DNA of 64,000 bases from Stenopsyche tienmushanensis (GCA_008973525.1 WACJ01000108.1:248001-312000); one strand, 5' to 3'. Shown: positions 49,236 through 61,734, counted from the first letter of the stretch. Translations and numbers: made by a program. Notes: a model not told the origin generated them from the sequence alone.

Positions 49236-52200
49236 AGTAAATTCTAGTTATAACAAAGACATCCGGTATAAACCAGTTTCAACTAGTAAAACGCGTTCTA
49301 ACTAAATACGGCTTTTGACTGTTACATATATACTCTGAATGTATATTTTACATAATAAACAACATCAATACGATTCAGTGAAAAGCCCGAATTTATGTTG
49401 TTTCATGTAGAACACTTTACTTACTTAGCGCTAGTTAAATGAATTATATCTATGATAAAGTAAATTTGTAAAAATATTTAATAATACCTTTTTATAATGT
49501 GTGAGATGGAAACCAATATTATAAACTTACTTTGGTTTTAGGTTATACCAAATGTTTTCAGGAATTATTCAAAATATTTTTTATGGTCAACGATTAAGTT
49601 TTTTTTTATACTGTTAAAACTATCAACTTTTTTAGAATAATTTATACCTTAATGCATAATGGACCAAGATAACTCCAAATGACCAGCAATTTTAGGCGTA
49701 ATTCTAAAATCCCGCGTGCAAAAATTTACTTACCATTCACGAGGTTCGCTCATAATTTGAATTTTATCCCGACTATTTTATCAATAAAAATAAACGCCTT
49801 TGATATTTTTCGATGCAAAAATTGGTCTTCATAAAAATACATTGATTCTAAAAATTGCTGGCTATCATTTGTATTACTGTTTATTTTTAATTATTACGAA
49901 GGTTACTTTTTACTTTAAAGTTTAAAATCTACGGAACCGAAGGCTTTGCTCAGTGCGAAGTATATTCGATTCCGGTATTATTTTGAACTCCAAAAGGTCA
50001 CATGTATAGAATTTAATTCGATTATAAATAAAATAAATGGTTTCAAAAAATATACACAAATTTGAATGCATTATTTGAATTAGTATTTTCCAAACAATAG
50101 ATTACCAATCGCTTGCGAGTTGCTGTTAACGATCCCATTGAATCCATGAAATCCGAATGATCTAGTGTTAACACTTAGGGATTCATTTTATTTGTTTTGA
50201 AAATGAAACTATTTGTCTTATTTACACACATATACATATACAATCGTGAGGATTCATCCATGATTGCCATTATTCCATTCCCAATATCCAACAATTGTTT
50301 TTTGCGAATCGTACAAATACGACATGATCACGATAAACATCTCACAATACAAATTGTCTACACAAATCATTGTTATATTAATTCAGAAACCTTAGCGGGT
50401 GTGCATACAATAATTCGCCAATGTTTCTTTGCAATCGCATGAACAATAAAGGAACGCATACAGAACAAACATACAAACAAAAAAATGTATATATAAAAAA
50501 TATGCATTTATATATTTAGTAAAAATTGCTACCAGAAATAAATTTGTTCAAACGGGCTTGACAATGTTTTTTATAATATCAAACTAATATTTTCATTTTT
50601 TTTGTTTTTTTTCTCTGTAAAATTGAATTTAGTATCTGGATGTAAAAACAATTCCTATGCTTGATAAAACCGATTGATTGTTTTTTTTACTGTTGATCGA
50701 TACATACATAACAAAACAAATAAAAGGTTTGGTTCAAAAATTAAATCAAAACGATCCAATCTTGAGATGGAATATAAAAAGTGGTTGAGATTGCGGGATC
50801 CGGATCCTTTGGGAGTGAAGAAAACTAATACTGAATTAAACGCTTCTTCCAGTGGTATTCGAAGAAGCGTTTTTGTTATTTTTTTATTTTATAAATTAAA
50901 ATAATTTCATATTCTATTATAAACGCACGATGTTCGCGTCCATCAAAAAGTTTATCACATTTTTTGCCAGTTTGGTGGAATCATAGTCAACACCTTAGTG
51001 ACTTCAACGCGGCACATTTTCACCAGTTTTATAAAATTTTATATTAGGAATACAGCCTGTATGATTTAAAAATATATATAATTGCCGATCATCCACTCAC
51101 TTGTTGTTTTGAGACGTGACGATGTTTAATTAAGAAAATAATTTTATGAATAGAGATATTGTGTAGTAGTATATATGTATGTAAAATATAAGTACTCATC
51201 AATTTAATCATCGCCGATGTGATTGCCAATGTCTGAACATGGATACGGCATTATAGAAAGTAGAAAATGTAAGGCAATCTTAACGCCAGATCACTAATCA
51301 TTAGTCTCACAGACTACAGACTCGAAACGCATTTGACGTGTATATACCAGGCGTATTTATTTCCACGTCATTGACAGTATAACTCAATTAAATGATTAGT
51401 GATCTAGGGTTAAATCCTTCAAATTGTCTTTGTTCAAAGAGCTTAATTTTTAATAATTTCAAAGATATTGAAGGAGCTATCTTTGCCGCTTGTTAATATT
51501 TTTTTGATTTACGATAAATAACAATAACTTTGAATCGATTATATTTTTACTAAGGGATAAACCCACATTTAAAACTGTAATCCGATTAATTTGAAAATTA
51601 TTTAATCTACAATCGATAATATTAACAAGAAGTGGAAAGAACCGACACTATTATATAAATATTATCATTTGAAATATTGATACATTTAATATTCAATGTT
51701 ATAACATGTTTGGGTTGGCCATTATTGATAAATCATGGATAAAGATAGAATGTGTAAACTTGTCCGTTTTTGGCTTTTTTTTACTTGATTGAGTATACGC
51801 AGTGAAACTTTATTATGATGAATACTTGAATATTTTCGTTCAGATCCTGTGTATTAGTTTGAAAACTGTAACACACAATCAATTTGTCGTAATTGCATCC
51901 AGGTACTTAATTATTTAATTAGATTTTCCGATTAGCCGTAAGATTATTCAGACTTCACAGCCGTAATATGATTGTTTTCACTGACTATAAGCGAAAGCTA
52001 ATTTTGTAATATTACAGAGTGTTGATGTATTCGGGGGCCGTATAAAGCCGATAAAGTTATTCATTCATAGAGAACTGTCTTGTTATGAGAGTCTCGATTT
52101 TTTTTTTCAGAAACAAAATAATGTAATAATCTATAAAAATGTGTATAAATATAATTTTTACGAGAAATATATATTGAAATGGTTTTTTTACTTTTTTATT

Positions 52201-53187
52201 TTGTTTCTTTTATCCATACTGGAGTCTTAATGCTTGGACAAATAACATTACACTGTATAAGTAATTGATCATTTATACTGTGATTGATGGTCATTTATAC
52301 TGGGGAACTGTTTTGAGCATTATATGATATAATAAAGATACTGTACATTGAGCTCAGAAATATTTAAAAATCAACTTACATAATAATTTATACTTTTTCA
52401 CACAATATTGGCTTGACACAACAAGTTACCCAGTTTACTGATAATCATCATTAAATTGGAAATAATATTATTAATATTAAATATAATAACAACTCAATGA
52501 AGATAGGATACAGAATATGATTTTAATTACACAAATACGGAAGTTGTTGCTTAGATTTGAATTAAGACTTAGAAACGATAGGTTGGCAGCACTGGATATC
52601 AGAAACAATCGACATCTTTCCTTTGAATTGAAAAAATATATATATTGATGTGAGGTGCAAGTATCTCCTTCATTGCGTTCGTCTTACATCATTCAAATGA
52701 TTATAAACAAATTTGTTGATTAATTCTGTCAATGTTTTTATTGAATTGTCAAATGAACCGTCGCAATACGGTTGGCGTTCTTAAAAATAAAGTGTTGCCA
52801 TTCGAAAATATTTCATCACCGAATAAAAAACGGAAAATTTAAAAACTTGTCGACGAATTTATCAATAATTTTTTTAAATATTATTACTGATAAATACAAA
52901 TTGTGTGTTTAAAAAAATATATTTAATTCAATTTAATTTAAAAAAAATACGGAATGTAATTTAATTTTTTTTTTGTTATTAAAATACATATTTTTTAAAT
53001 TCGTTAAAAATAAAAACGATGTTGTCAGACATTGATATTGTTTTTATATAACTTTCAACTGTCAGTTGTTTTCGAACATGCCAATGTCAAGTGTCAAATT
53101 CGTGACATAACCTCTTTCTTCGAATTGCATAATTGGAGCTAGTGATGATGAAAAGGTGTAAATTGGCATGTAAATAAATTAGTCGAC
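49236..53187. other. Gene-free AT-rich stretch upstream of COQ8
   Basis: No host gene recognised; a piggyBac-type miniature element lies at 51284-51409. Short open frames at 50197-50442 and 50674-50904 have no domains. The last 100 bases before 53188 should contain the COQ8 promoter and 5' UTR. Confidence 0.45.
51284..51409. mobile_element. piggyBac-derived miniature element, copy 4
   Basis: 126 bp between TTAA (51280-51283) and TTAA (51410-51413). Left CGCCAGATCACTAATCATTA, then GTCTCACAGACTACAGAC; right ATGATTAGTGATCTAGGG. Non-coding. Confidence 0.8.
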
Positions 53188-55281
53188 ATGTCGCAGTTGC
53201 ATGATATGTTGGCCGTCGCAAAAGGCGCCAGGAAAGTTCTGGAAGCAGCCGCTAAATTGAAAAGCGAGCGAGCCAGAACTCTCGTTGAAAATTCCTCATG
53301 GATACACAGTGCAGGAGAAGTGTGTGCAGCATCACGGAAGACCTTCGCTTCAGAAAACTTACAACCGAAAGAGATCTTCGAGCGTCTTCATGTAGTGTCT
53401 GTCGGAGTGCAAAAGTACATATCGCCGCAGAAATCAGTTTCGTCAGAATCGCCTCTACCCAAGACGGATTTGGATGAGTTGAACACCAAATTTGAAAGTA
53501 TTTTTGATATTTCGAATTTTGAAAAATATATGACTCCCGGTACAAATAGAGATTTGGCAACAGGAAAGAATGAAAAACGATATAAATCATTTATAAACAC
53601 TACCGCTGTTTCTCCAGAGCTTAATGCAGCGAGTACCTCCATTGAATTGCCGAGTGACAGGATAGATCCTGGAGCCGAGTCGTTCAAAATTGCCCCCTCT
53701 ATTTCTATCGATGTTCAACCGCCTGGCGATCTTCCGTTTGAAGGAAAGTCTTCAGAGAAAACTAATGTTTATGAAGATAATAATAAATTTAATGAAATCC
53801 GCCGTGATGATAATTTTCCAAACATAGATATTGCAGTGAGCACCGATCCCCTCCTAAACTCGCTCGGTAATGAACGTCCCCTTCGACCTGAGACCTCGAA
53901 ACCGAAACCTAAACGCAAGCAGACGCTGAGTGAGACGTCGCGTCAGAGGGCAGTTCCATCATCGCGGATCGGACGCATGTTCGCATTTGGATCTTTGGCA
54001 GCCGGTCTCGGCATCGGCACCGCTACAGAATACGCCAAGTCCGCTTTCCTAGGGTCTGGAAAGAAAGAGAGCGAATCAATTGGAGATTCATTTTTGTCGG
54101 CAGCCAACGCCGAAAGGATAGTGGATACCCTGTGCAAAGTGCGCGGGGCAGCGCTCAAGCTCGGTCAACTTCTTAGCCTGCAGGACGAATCGATTGTCTC
54201 TCCGGAGCTTCAGAAAATTTTTGAAAGAGTGCGCCAATCCGCAGATTTTATGCCTGCGCGACAAATAGAATCTGTCATGAGTTCGGAGCTCGGTCCGGAA
54301 TGGAGAAACGAATTCGAACGGTTCGAAGATAAGCCTTTCGCTGCTGCCTCCATCGGGCAAGTCCATTTGGCCGTTCTGCATGACGGTACTGAAGTGGCCG
54401 TAAAAATTCAGTACCCCGGCGTTGCGAAAGGCATCAACAGCGATATTGATAATTTGGTCTCCGTGCTGAACGTCTGGAACATTTTCCCGAAAGGTCTGTT
54501 CATCGACAACATTGTAGAAGTGGCTAAGAAAGAACTCGCGTGGGAAGTTGATTATGCGAGAGAAGCGAACCGGACCAAAAAGTTCAAACAACTTCTTGAG
54601 GATCATCCGGAATATTACGTGCCTGCGGTCATCGATTCTTTGAGCGCGGATCGAGTGCTGACGACGGAGTTGATCGAAGGTCTACCGTTGGACAAGTGTT
54701 TCGATATGGATGAAGCCGTCAGGGAAAATATAGCGCATAGGGTTATGAACCTGTGTCTGCTCGAGATGTTTGTGTTTCGTTGCATGCAGACGGATCCGAA
54801 TTGGTCGAACTTCTTTTACAATCCGAGCACTGATCAATTGATCCTCCTGGATTTCGGCGCGACTAGAGAGTATTCAAAAGAGTTTATGGATAAGTATATT
54901 CGAATAATTAAGGCAGCGTCGGATGCCGACTCGGAAAAAGTCTTGGCCATGTCCAAAGAAATGAAATTTTTGACGGGTTACGAAACAAAAGCAATGGAGA
55001 GGGCGCACGTGGATACCGTTATGATCATGGCGGAGGTGTTTAATCCGCAAAAGGGACACAAATTCGATTTCAGCAGTCAGAGTACCACTCGTCGCTTGCA
55101 GAAACTCGTTCCAACTATTTTAACATACCGTTTATGTCCGCCGCCTGAAGAAATTTACTCCATGCACAGAAAACTATCAGGCGTGTTTTTGTTATGTTCA
55201 AAATTAAAAGTACAAATGGATTGTAGGAATATGTTTCAAAATATTTACGATCAATATGAATTTAGTGACAATTCTCGATGA
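53188..55281 (+). CDS. COQ8: COQ8/ADCK3-type atypical kinase for coenzyme Q biosynthesis, intronless
   Basis: One uninterrupted frame of 697 codons. The family (ABC1/UbiB) acts in the mitochondrial matrix face of the inner membrane, supporting the coenzyme Q biosynthetic complex through ATPase activity. Visible hallmarks: a long poorly conserved N terminus (1-255) with basic and Ser-rich parts suited to import; a Gly/Ala-rich membrane segment at about 264-283 (FGSLAAGLGIGTA); the KxGQ motif KLGQ at 324-327; the Ala-rich loop AAASIGQVH from 385 that replaces the P-loop; the ATP-site lysine in VAVK at 406; QTDPNWSNF with catalytic D536 and N541; and DFGATREY with D555. All key residues are present, so it should be active. 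Human ADCK3 is about 650 residues. The start used is the first ATG of the frame. Absence of introns contrasts with the neighbours; a retrocopied origin is possible. Confidence 0.95.
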   Translation: MSQLHDMLAVAKGARKVLEAAAKLKSERARTLVENSSWIHSAGEVCAASRKTFASENLQPKEIFERLHVVSVGVQKYISPQKSVSSESPLPKTDLDELNTKFESIFDISNFEKYMTPGTNRDLATGKNEKRYKSFINTTAVSPELNAASTSIELPSDRIDPGAESFKIAPSISIDVQPPGDLPFEGKSSEKTNVYEDNNKFNEIRRDDNFPNIDIAVSTDPLLNSLGNERPLRPETSKPKPKRKQTLSETSRQRAVPSSRIGRMFAFGSLAAGLGIGTATEYAKSAFLGSGKKESESIGDSFLSAANAERIVDTLCKVRGAALKLGQLLSLQDESIVSPELQKIFERVRQSADFMPARQIESVMSSELGPEWRNEFERFEDKPFAAASIGQVHLAVLHDGTEVAVKIQYPGVAKGINSDIDNLVSVLNVWNIFPKGLFIDNIVEVAKKELAWEVDYAREANRTKKFKQLLEDHPEYYVPAVIDSLSADRVLTTELIEGLPLDKCFDMDEAVRENIAHRVMNLCLLEMFVFRCMQTDPNWSNFFYNPSTDQLILLDFGATREYSKEFMDKYIRIIKAASDADSEKVLAMSKEMKFLTGYETKAMERAHVDTVMIMAEVFNPQKGHKFDFSSQSTTRRLQKLVPTILTYRLCPPPEEIYSMHRKLSGVFLLCSKLKVQMDCRNMFQNIYDQYEFSDNSR

Positions 55282-55686
55282 TTAATTCTATTCAAGACAA
55301 CAAAGCTTTGCACATGTTTCGTCGCTCTCCTTTGTTATCTTCGGACAGTTCATGTGGCATCTAAACGCCTATTCGATGCATCTTCCAGTTCTAGGGGCAT
55401 CTTTTATGGATTTAAATTTTGAATACCAAAATCGACACGTCCATAAAAACAGACATCTATTAAAATCGGCAAGAACTTACCGCTTCAAATAAGCAATCTG
55501 ATTTTTTAAAGCAAGATTTTCCATTTGAGAATTACAATTTATAAGGAAAATTTTGTATTCATATATTTGTACAGCGCCTTTCTAAGTCTTGCATATAATG
55601 CATTCAAATGGCATTGCACAATTAATGTTTATATTCAATTTTGGCTAATTACAAACGATATTTTTTATATTTGTATGGAGTTTAAT

Positions 55687-55782
55687 CAGTGGTGGATTTA
55701 TCTATCCCTTGTAATACACGGTTTCACTACTGCCTACATGCTGCATAATAGGAAACCGCGCAAAGTATTAAATCTGCCACCG
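55687..55782 (+). mobile_element. Very short element with CAGTGGTGGATTTA ends
   Basis: Left CAGTGGTGGATTTATCTAT and right TTAAATCTGCCACCG are imperfect inverted repeats about 96 bp apart. They match the ends of 16438-16631 and 11921-12971. No clear target duplication. Confidence 0.5.
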
Positions 55783-56381
55783 ATTTCAACAATTTATGAA
55801 TGTGAAAATTAAATATAAATAAGCTTATTTTTGCCTAATATTAGATATGTAAATATAGATTGTTATTAGTAGAAATGAGTTTACAAATGTTTTGATTTAT
55901 AGATATTTTGGTTGTTATATATTATTTCATTTTTAATGGAACAAAATGCACTACGCTTGGTTCTGTTTTTATGCGATAGATACGTTCCACGGGGAGTCGC
56001 ATATAAAAAAATCGTATAAAAAAGACTCGAACCGCATTGAAAACCGAGGTTTCTTAATTTTTTAAAACATGCAATTCTTAAGCTTTTTTCCAATAAAAGA
56101 CCTCTTGATATTGCTCTTATGGTCGATTCCCCCAGGTTGAAAGATTTGCTTATCTCGGTAGGATTTTATCCATTTGCCGTGTAATCCAAAATTGCCAGTA
56201 TACACACTTTAACGGTTGTAACTTGCACTTATGTTAATTTCAGATTTTTATGATCCGGATATAAAAAGCTTTGTCCTCTAAAGAAAAATGAGGGATAGGT
56301 CCCATTATTTTTAAAAATTACATAAAAACAGATCCAAATAGTATACATATTGTTATTCGCATTTTATGTACATTCTTATTA

Positions 56382-56625
56382 CAGGATGTGACAGGGAAAC
56401 TTCTGTATTTGAAACCTGAAACAACACTTATTCCGAGAAAGATAAGGTGTCACTCATTCGAAAGAGTGGGACCTAATGTTTTTTGTCATAGTTTTATTAA
56501 CAATTACACAGGGGACTGTCTTTAAACATCTCTCTGTAACGGGGATAAAATAATTAAACTGATATCTCATATATTATTTGTGTTATTCATTTTTTAAATA
56601 GGGTAATTTCCCTGCCGTACCTTGT
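56382..56625 (+). mobile_element. Miniature element with CAGGGTGCGG-type ends
   Basis: Begins CAGGATGTGACAGGGAAAC after TA, ends TTTCCCTGCCGTACCTTG before TA, and is 244 bp long. Subterminal TTTTTTAAATAGGGTAATTT matches the copies at 5118-5355 and 8610-9321. Confidence 0.7.
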
Positions 56626-57598
56626 ATTATACGATTACAGTAACAGGTTTCTCTTTATAAGTTCCTCGTTATAGAATTTTGATATCAGATTGTAATTGTA
56701 CACTTTTTTGAAGTTATATACGATGATTTTATAAAATTTATTACTGAAAAATGATGTATTTTATACGCGTGCTAGCGACAAGAATAAATATTTTTGGGAA
56801 AAAGGATAAGCCGAGTTTTTAATTAACAAATTATCATAGATTTATTACATTCCAATTATATTTTATATTATAAAAATACCCACCGATTTTACGGATCTCG
56901 CGAGAGCAATTTCGTTAAACGATGGTCTTCCAAATGATTATTATTATTGGCAATATATCAAAACAGGAGCATCATTAAAAGAAGAACGGCAAAAATAAAC
57001 AAAACGAGAGCGTCTGGTTACAATAAAAACAAATTTAAACATAACTGATTCAATTGTTTATTACGAGCTTTAACACAGAATCCTTAATAATGTAAATACT
57101 TGCATGGATACACAATTTTTTATAAACGCTATGAATCGATTTTCTACAAGGAGGATTGAATTAAAATTATAGCATTTCACATTTGTTTATTTCGATTGAT
57201 AGAATCAGTTCAAGTTAAATGTCGCAATATCATATTGTTATTCTCAAATTACAATATTTAACAAATTTTTTTACAAGCTGACATGATATTTTTCCGCGCT
57301 ATCTAATATAAGAATACACAGTCGGGAGTATCGATTTTACTTTCATAGATTATATTACCTAGAATCCAACGCTGGAACGTTTTAGATAATACGATGCATT
57401 CATCAGTCGGTGTCCTTCAACTATGCAGTTTAGTTGTAGACTCTTACAAAATACAGAAACGCAAATGGTCGATTTTTATACGTTAAATAATAGATGAATT
57501 TCTTCGGAGATAATGAATATAATGTTTCATTTTTATGCGGCTAAAAAATAGCAAACGGGCAAAAATAGCAGTTGTAGTCGAGGTGCCGTTGTCTTTGG

Positions 57599-59299
57599 AT
57601 GGGCATGGCGTTCTGTATCGGTTGTTTTGACTCCGAAGACGACCTCAAATATCATGTTTCTCGCAGATCTTCGACTGAATTCAATCTTATCTGTGGCACT
57701 CAGGTATTTATCTTCGACTGACGACTTCATATTCGTTTCTCATCTATAGCTTTGTTTTTTTATTATTTCAGATACCCGAAGGAGGAATTTGCTTATGTTC
57801 AATTTGTCACGGGCTTTTCAGCGTGAGCAGTTTTTTTAAAAAGATTGCCCAGTCGTCTGATCAATTGTTGAAACAGCATAAAAAAAACGGCATTAACCGC
57901 TTGGTGAGTGTAAATCTATTCTAAAAGAAATTCAAACGTGAGACAAAATGTTAGATTTGAGTTCAATTCTTTCAACGTATCGCGTATCGATCTGCTAGCC
58001 GTCCAGAGAGAAGAACTCTATTATGCCCGGCAAAAAGCGAGAGCATGTGGAGAAACCAATCTCGATAAAAGCCTGGATTGACTCATGGATGCACACTAAA
58101 AAATACTAATAATACCACACTTACATGCCCGTACGTGGAATAAAGAACATCACCAATACTTAGGAGAAGAAACATTTATCCTAGATGCTGACGAAGAATG
58201 ACGAGCACTCATTGCTTTCATCAATACAGTAATATCGGCTAAAGAAAAGCTGAAATGGGGAAGGAGAGAGTGATGCCACAAATTCCTAGCACATAATGAT
58301 CCTATTGTTCTATTGTATAATGTAAAAAAAATATTTAACAGATTTTAATTATCAGTAAAATAATAGAAGAAAACTAGTCGTTAGAAACTAGTCTATTAGC
58401 GATGGTGATTCGTTTTTAATTGATTTACAGCCGACGGCTTTTTATCGAATGCACGGGGACCGCAAGAAAATCCTCTTTTATGTGGAAAGATTATTAGAAA
58501 ATTTGCCTTGGAGAAACTATCCGGCGAATGACATCATTGTGAACGGTAGCATCTATTTTTTCTCATTGAAAGGGCTAATTTTATGGCGTTGAAAATTTGA
58601 TAAGTTGTTGATTTTAGACCCTGAAGACGCTTTAAGAATCCTGGCCAAATTGAATGTTGGAAAGCCGAGGATAGGTAAGCGCACTACATTAAAGGGGGAT
58701 GATATTTTTTAATCGTATTTGTATTATTTTTTATGAAAATTATAGGAATTCAGTACGACGCAAACAAAAAAGAAGGAAAAAACAATATAAGAACCGAGGC
58801 ATACAAATCTAATATTCATTCCATAGCAAAAATTAAAAAGAGACGAAACACCATTTGCGATATGAATTATTCCGGTACGTATCTTGCTTCATTTTCTATC
58901 ATAATCACCTATAATATTCTATATGAAAATATCTTGTTATAGAACCAGATTCGAACAGATCTATTCACCGCAAATATCGTTATCATTTGAGATCGTTATC
59001 AAATTCTGTCGATTATGGTACAATTTTTAATAATACGACAGGAAAGAGAATCTTCGGTGATTTAGCCGAAATGAAGCGCTTCCGGCCGGTGGTTCAATTG
59101 GAACGATTAACGGGTACGCAGATAATTAACAATGAATTGATTTAATGTTTAAATACTCGCTGTATAAGGACATATCATTTTAGAAAAAGACATCGGAAAG
59201 CACACAATGTCCAGATCAGTCGATGCCAGATGGACTCCTAGACGAGAGCGTCATATTAGTATTGCAGCGAGAAGGATGACAATCGGTGGCACGTCTTAG
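57599..59299 (+). CDS. ZAD-domain-like protein without zinc fingers, 7 exons
   Basis: Exons: 57599-57703, 57772-57903, 58431-58545, 58618-58674, 58746-58874, 58943-59113, 59184-59299. All borders are GT/AG and phases agree, giving 274 residues ending in TAG. The N terminus has FCIGCFDSEDDLKYHV with C-x2-C, and then IPEGGICLCSICHGLFSV with a second C-x2-C followed by F..K....SDQLLKQH. Spacing and order resemble the ZAD (zf-AD) domain at the N terminus of many insect C2H2 proteins, which mediates dimerisation. No C2H2 finger follows. Instead residues 80-274 are basic, with conserved-looking stretches such as FYVERLLENLPWRNYP. The ATG at 57599 is followed by a second in-frame ATG two codons later; either may be used. 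The function is unknown. The ZAD assignment is by pattern and a structural or profile comparison is needed. Confidence 0.8.
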
Positions 59300-59454
59300 A
59301 TTTTAATCAATTTTTATGCTTAACGATTTGTATATGGTTAACCGACAATTGCCGTCATTATTGTTTGTTTTAAATTATTTTAGCATCACATTTGTTTTGA
59401 ATGCTTGTATTGTTCATGTAAAAATATTAATATTGTAGACTAATTGATTCGAAA

Positions 59455-59460
59455 AATAAA
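59455..59460 (+). terminator. Candidate poly(A) signal of the ZAD-like gene
   Basis: AATAAA lies 155 bases after the TAG stop at 59297-59299, a normal distance for a short 3' UTR. Confidence 0.5.
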
Positions 59461-59577
59461 CACATATTTTCCCCATTTAAATTTCTACTAATTCGATACA
59501 ACTCCATGTTATAGTAAAATTCAATGAGAAACGTTATAAATACAGTTATTTATGCAATCTTAATAATTATTATAAAA

Positions 59578-59670
59578 TCATCATCATCATCAGCCACAAA
59601 CAGTTCACTGCAGAACTATGGGCCTCTTCAATATCCATTCACAGGAAGGGGTTACATCCATCACGTATGT
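59578..59670 (+). repeat. LINE-type tail repeat, copy 3
   Basis: (ATC)n, then 'agccacaaacagttcactgc' and 'ctatgggcctcttcaatatc', near-identical to the core at 2352-2432. The following bases to about 59950 are GC-richer and may be more of the same element, without a recognisable frame. Confidence 0.5.
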
Positions 59671-60525
59671 ATCATACATTCGCTCGTTATTGAAGTTAGC
59701 ATTACCACCGAATTTCATTTCGAACGCTCACCCAGCGGGTATCCTGAATGAGCGTATTGATGAACGCTTTCATGACTGTCTCGATAGGGAGTGCAGGAGG
59801 TTTGTAAAGACTGAGTAGTTTTCTTCTGAAGATAGTGGAAAACTACTCTAGATGACCTTTTTGATTCTACTAGAAAGGGCTTTCTGGAGTGCAAAGATAC
59901 CATCCTCGTACAACTTACCCGAGCGAATTCGAGACTGAGTGGTTTCCCATTTCAGGTTGACCCTCTCAGATTGGCGGTTTCAAAACGATATAGAAGTTAA
60001 TAGAAGACAATCTGACAGATGTTGCTTTAAAAACACAGCCGCTACAACCTGACAAAATTGGAGCATCCCTATTAAAAGTCCTTGTATAACGTGCATTCGA
60101 TAAATGAGAAAAGTTTAATATCTTGTAAATTGAAAATTTATTATCACAGTAAATAGATATTACAATTCCAATGGTATGTAACGATTATATTCCACTAATA
60201 AAAGAGGGTAAATATAAAAAATAGATTTTCATGTAAATGCATAGAAAAAGACTCAAAATATTCACACCGATCATAGTAATTTCGACTAATTTCAAACAAA
60301 GAGTATAATTCAAATATGTGAATACTTTGACGGCTATAACTTAAGAAATATCTTCAAAATAAAAAATATTTTCATGAAAACATTCAATCTAAAATTAATT
60401 GCAATCCAAAAATATATAATTGCTACATTAGATATGTTTTATGGATATAGTATATATACTACAGTATTTTTTAAATCATAAATAAGTTCATAATTGCATG
60501 AAAATTTCCAAGAAAAGTAATTAAA

Positions 60526-60703
60526 CCCTAGATCACTAATCGTATATTCGATTTACACGTCACTGCATATTACATGGCGACATAGTGAGTATGCTTGTGT
60601 CACTAATTGGCTTATTTAGAAAATTATTGAGCAAAGGGGAGCAGTTTCGGAACCAAATTGAATGCGTTCCAAGTCTGTGAGACTAATGATTAGTGATCTA
60701 GGG
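60526..60703. mobile_element. piggyBac-derived miniature element, copy 5
   Basis: 178 bp with left CCCTAGATCACTAATCG after TTAAA and right ATGATTAGTGATCTAGGG before TTAAA. GTCTGTGAGACTAATGATTA at the right matches the family subterminal sequence. Confidence 0.8.
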
Positions 60704-61734
60704 TTAAATATTTATAAATATGAAAAGACCTTCATGCTTGAAATATTGATGTCAAGATCATATTTCAAATAAAAATTATTTACACAAAGAGGCATAGATT
60801 CATTTTCCATTTTGAATAGTCTCTTCCCCCAATCTATAGCTATGTTCCGGGGTAGCAAACTACATGGACAGATTTAGCACGTAAACTGAGGGACGAGTGT
60901 AACAACAAAAATTATCAATAAATAATATTACAAAACAGTATATATATATACGGACATAGCAATTTTTTCTAATATTTATATCATTTACTGGAAAATTCCA
61001 TATAAAATCGTTTTTGTAATTTTATATAAAAGAACAAATCCTATACGTTTCAAAAATATTTTATATTAATTTGCTTAAATATTTTTCCTAAATTATTATT
61101 AATTCATCCATATAAAAATATTGCACATTCACAAGCAATTGAAAAATTAATATAAACAATCAGAAACAAGAATCATGCGGAATAAATGTAACACTTAAAT
61201 AAAATTTCAAGATTCTGTATATGTAGATTATCTAAAAAATATACTTTATACATCAGCTCTATGATTTTGTACAAATTTGTGTGCAAAATTATATTTTTAA
61301 ATGACCTAGGTGCATATTTTATATTGCCAGGCAACTTACGAGAATTTTATCCTCGATTACTTAAAAAAAAATACATGAAATGGGCTGCCTTTTATGCATT
61401 ATATAAATATCCATTTGTAGATTAGTAATACCTATTAATTAGCTATTGCGTATTGACCTAAATTATTTAAGCTGCATTTTTACATTGAGATTTTTAGGTC
61501 TAAATAAACTCTATTTCTTATTTTTTAATGTTTAAAAAAAATGAGTAAAATTTCTATTTCGAAATGTTAACTTATATAACTGATAATACAATAAATATTT
61601 CACGAATGCTATCGATTATATCACATTTTTAGCGAATTTCAGTTTTATTTAACAATGCAAAATGTATAAAACTTAAAAATTTCCATTCCTAGTTATTTTT
61701 ATAGAGTGAAAATGTTTCTGTATTTAATAATATA
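60704..61734. other. AT-rich stretch, nothing recognised
   Basis: Very AT-rich, with no open frame or repeat end identified apart from a short (TA) run near 60940. Confidence 0.45.

Larger units (their letters stand above)
55282..57598. other. Intergenic stretch between COQ8 and the ZAD gene
   Basis: The beginning is COQ8 3' UTR. Two small transposon copies lie within (55687-55782 and 56382-56625). Around 55960-56050 there is a 'tacgttccacggggagtcgc' segment with repeated 'cgtataaaaaa' character that looks like a decayed repeat. No other gene is seen. Confidence 0.45.

Noticed and set aside
54088..54606. 172-codon minus-strand frame inside COQ8 as an antisense gene
   Set aside because: It is a shadow frame of a strongly conserved kinase coding region, with no independent domain.
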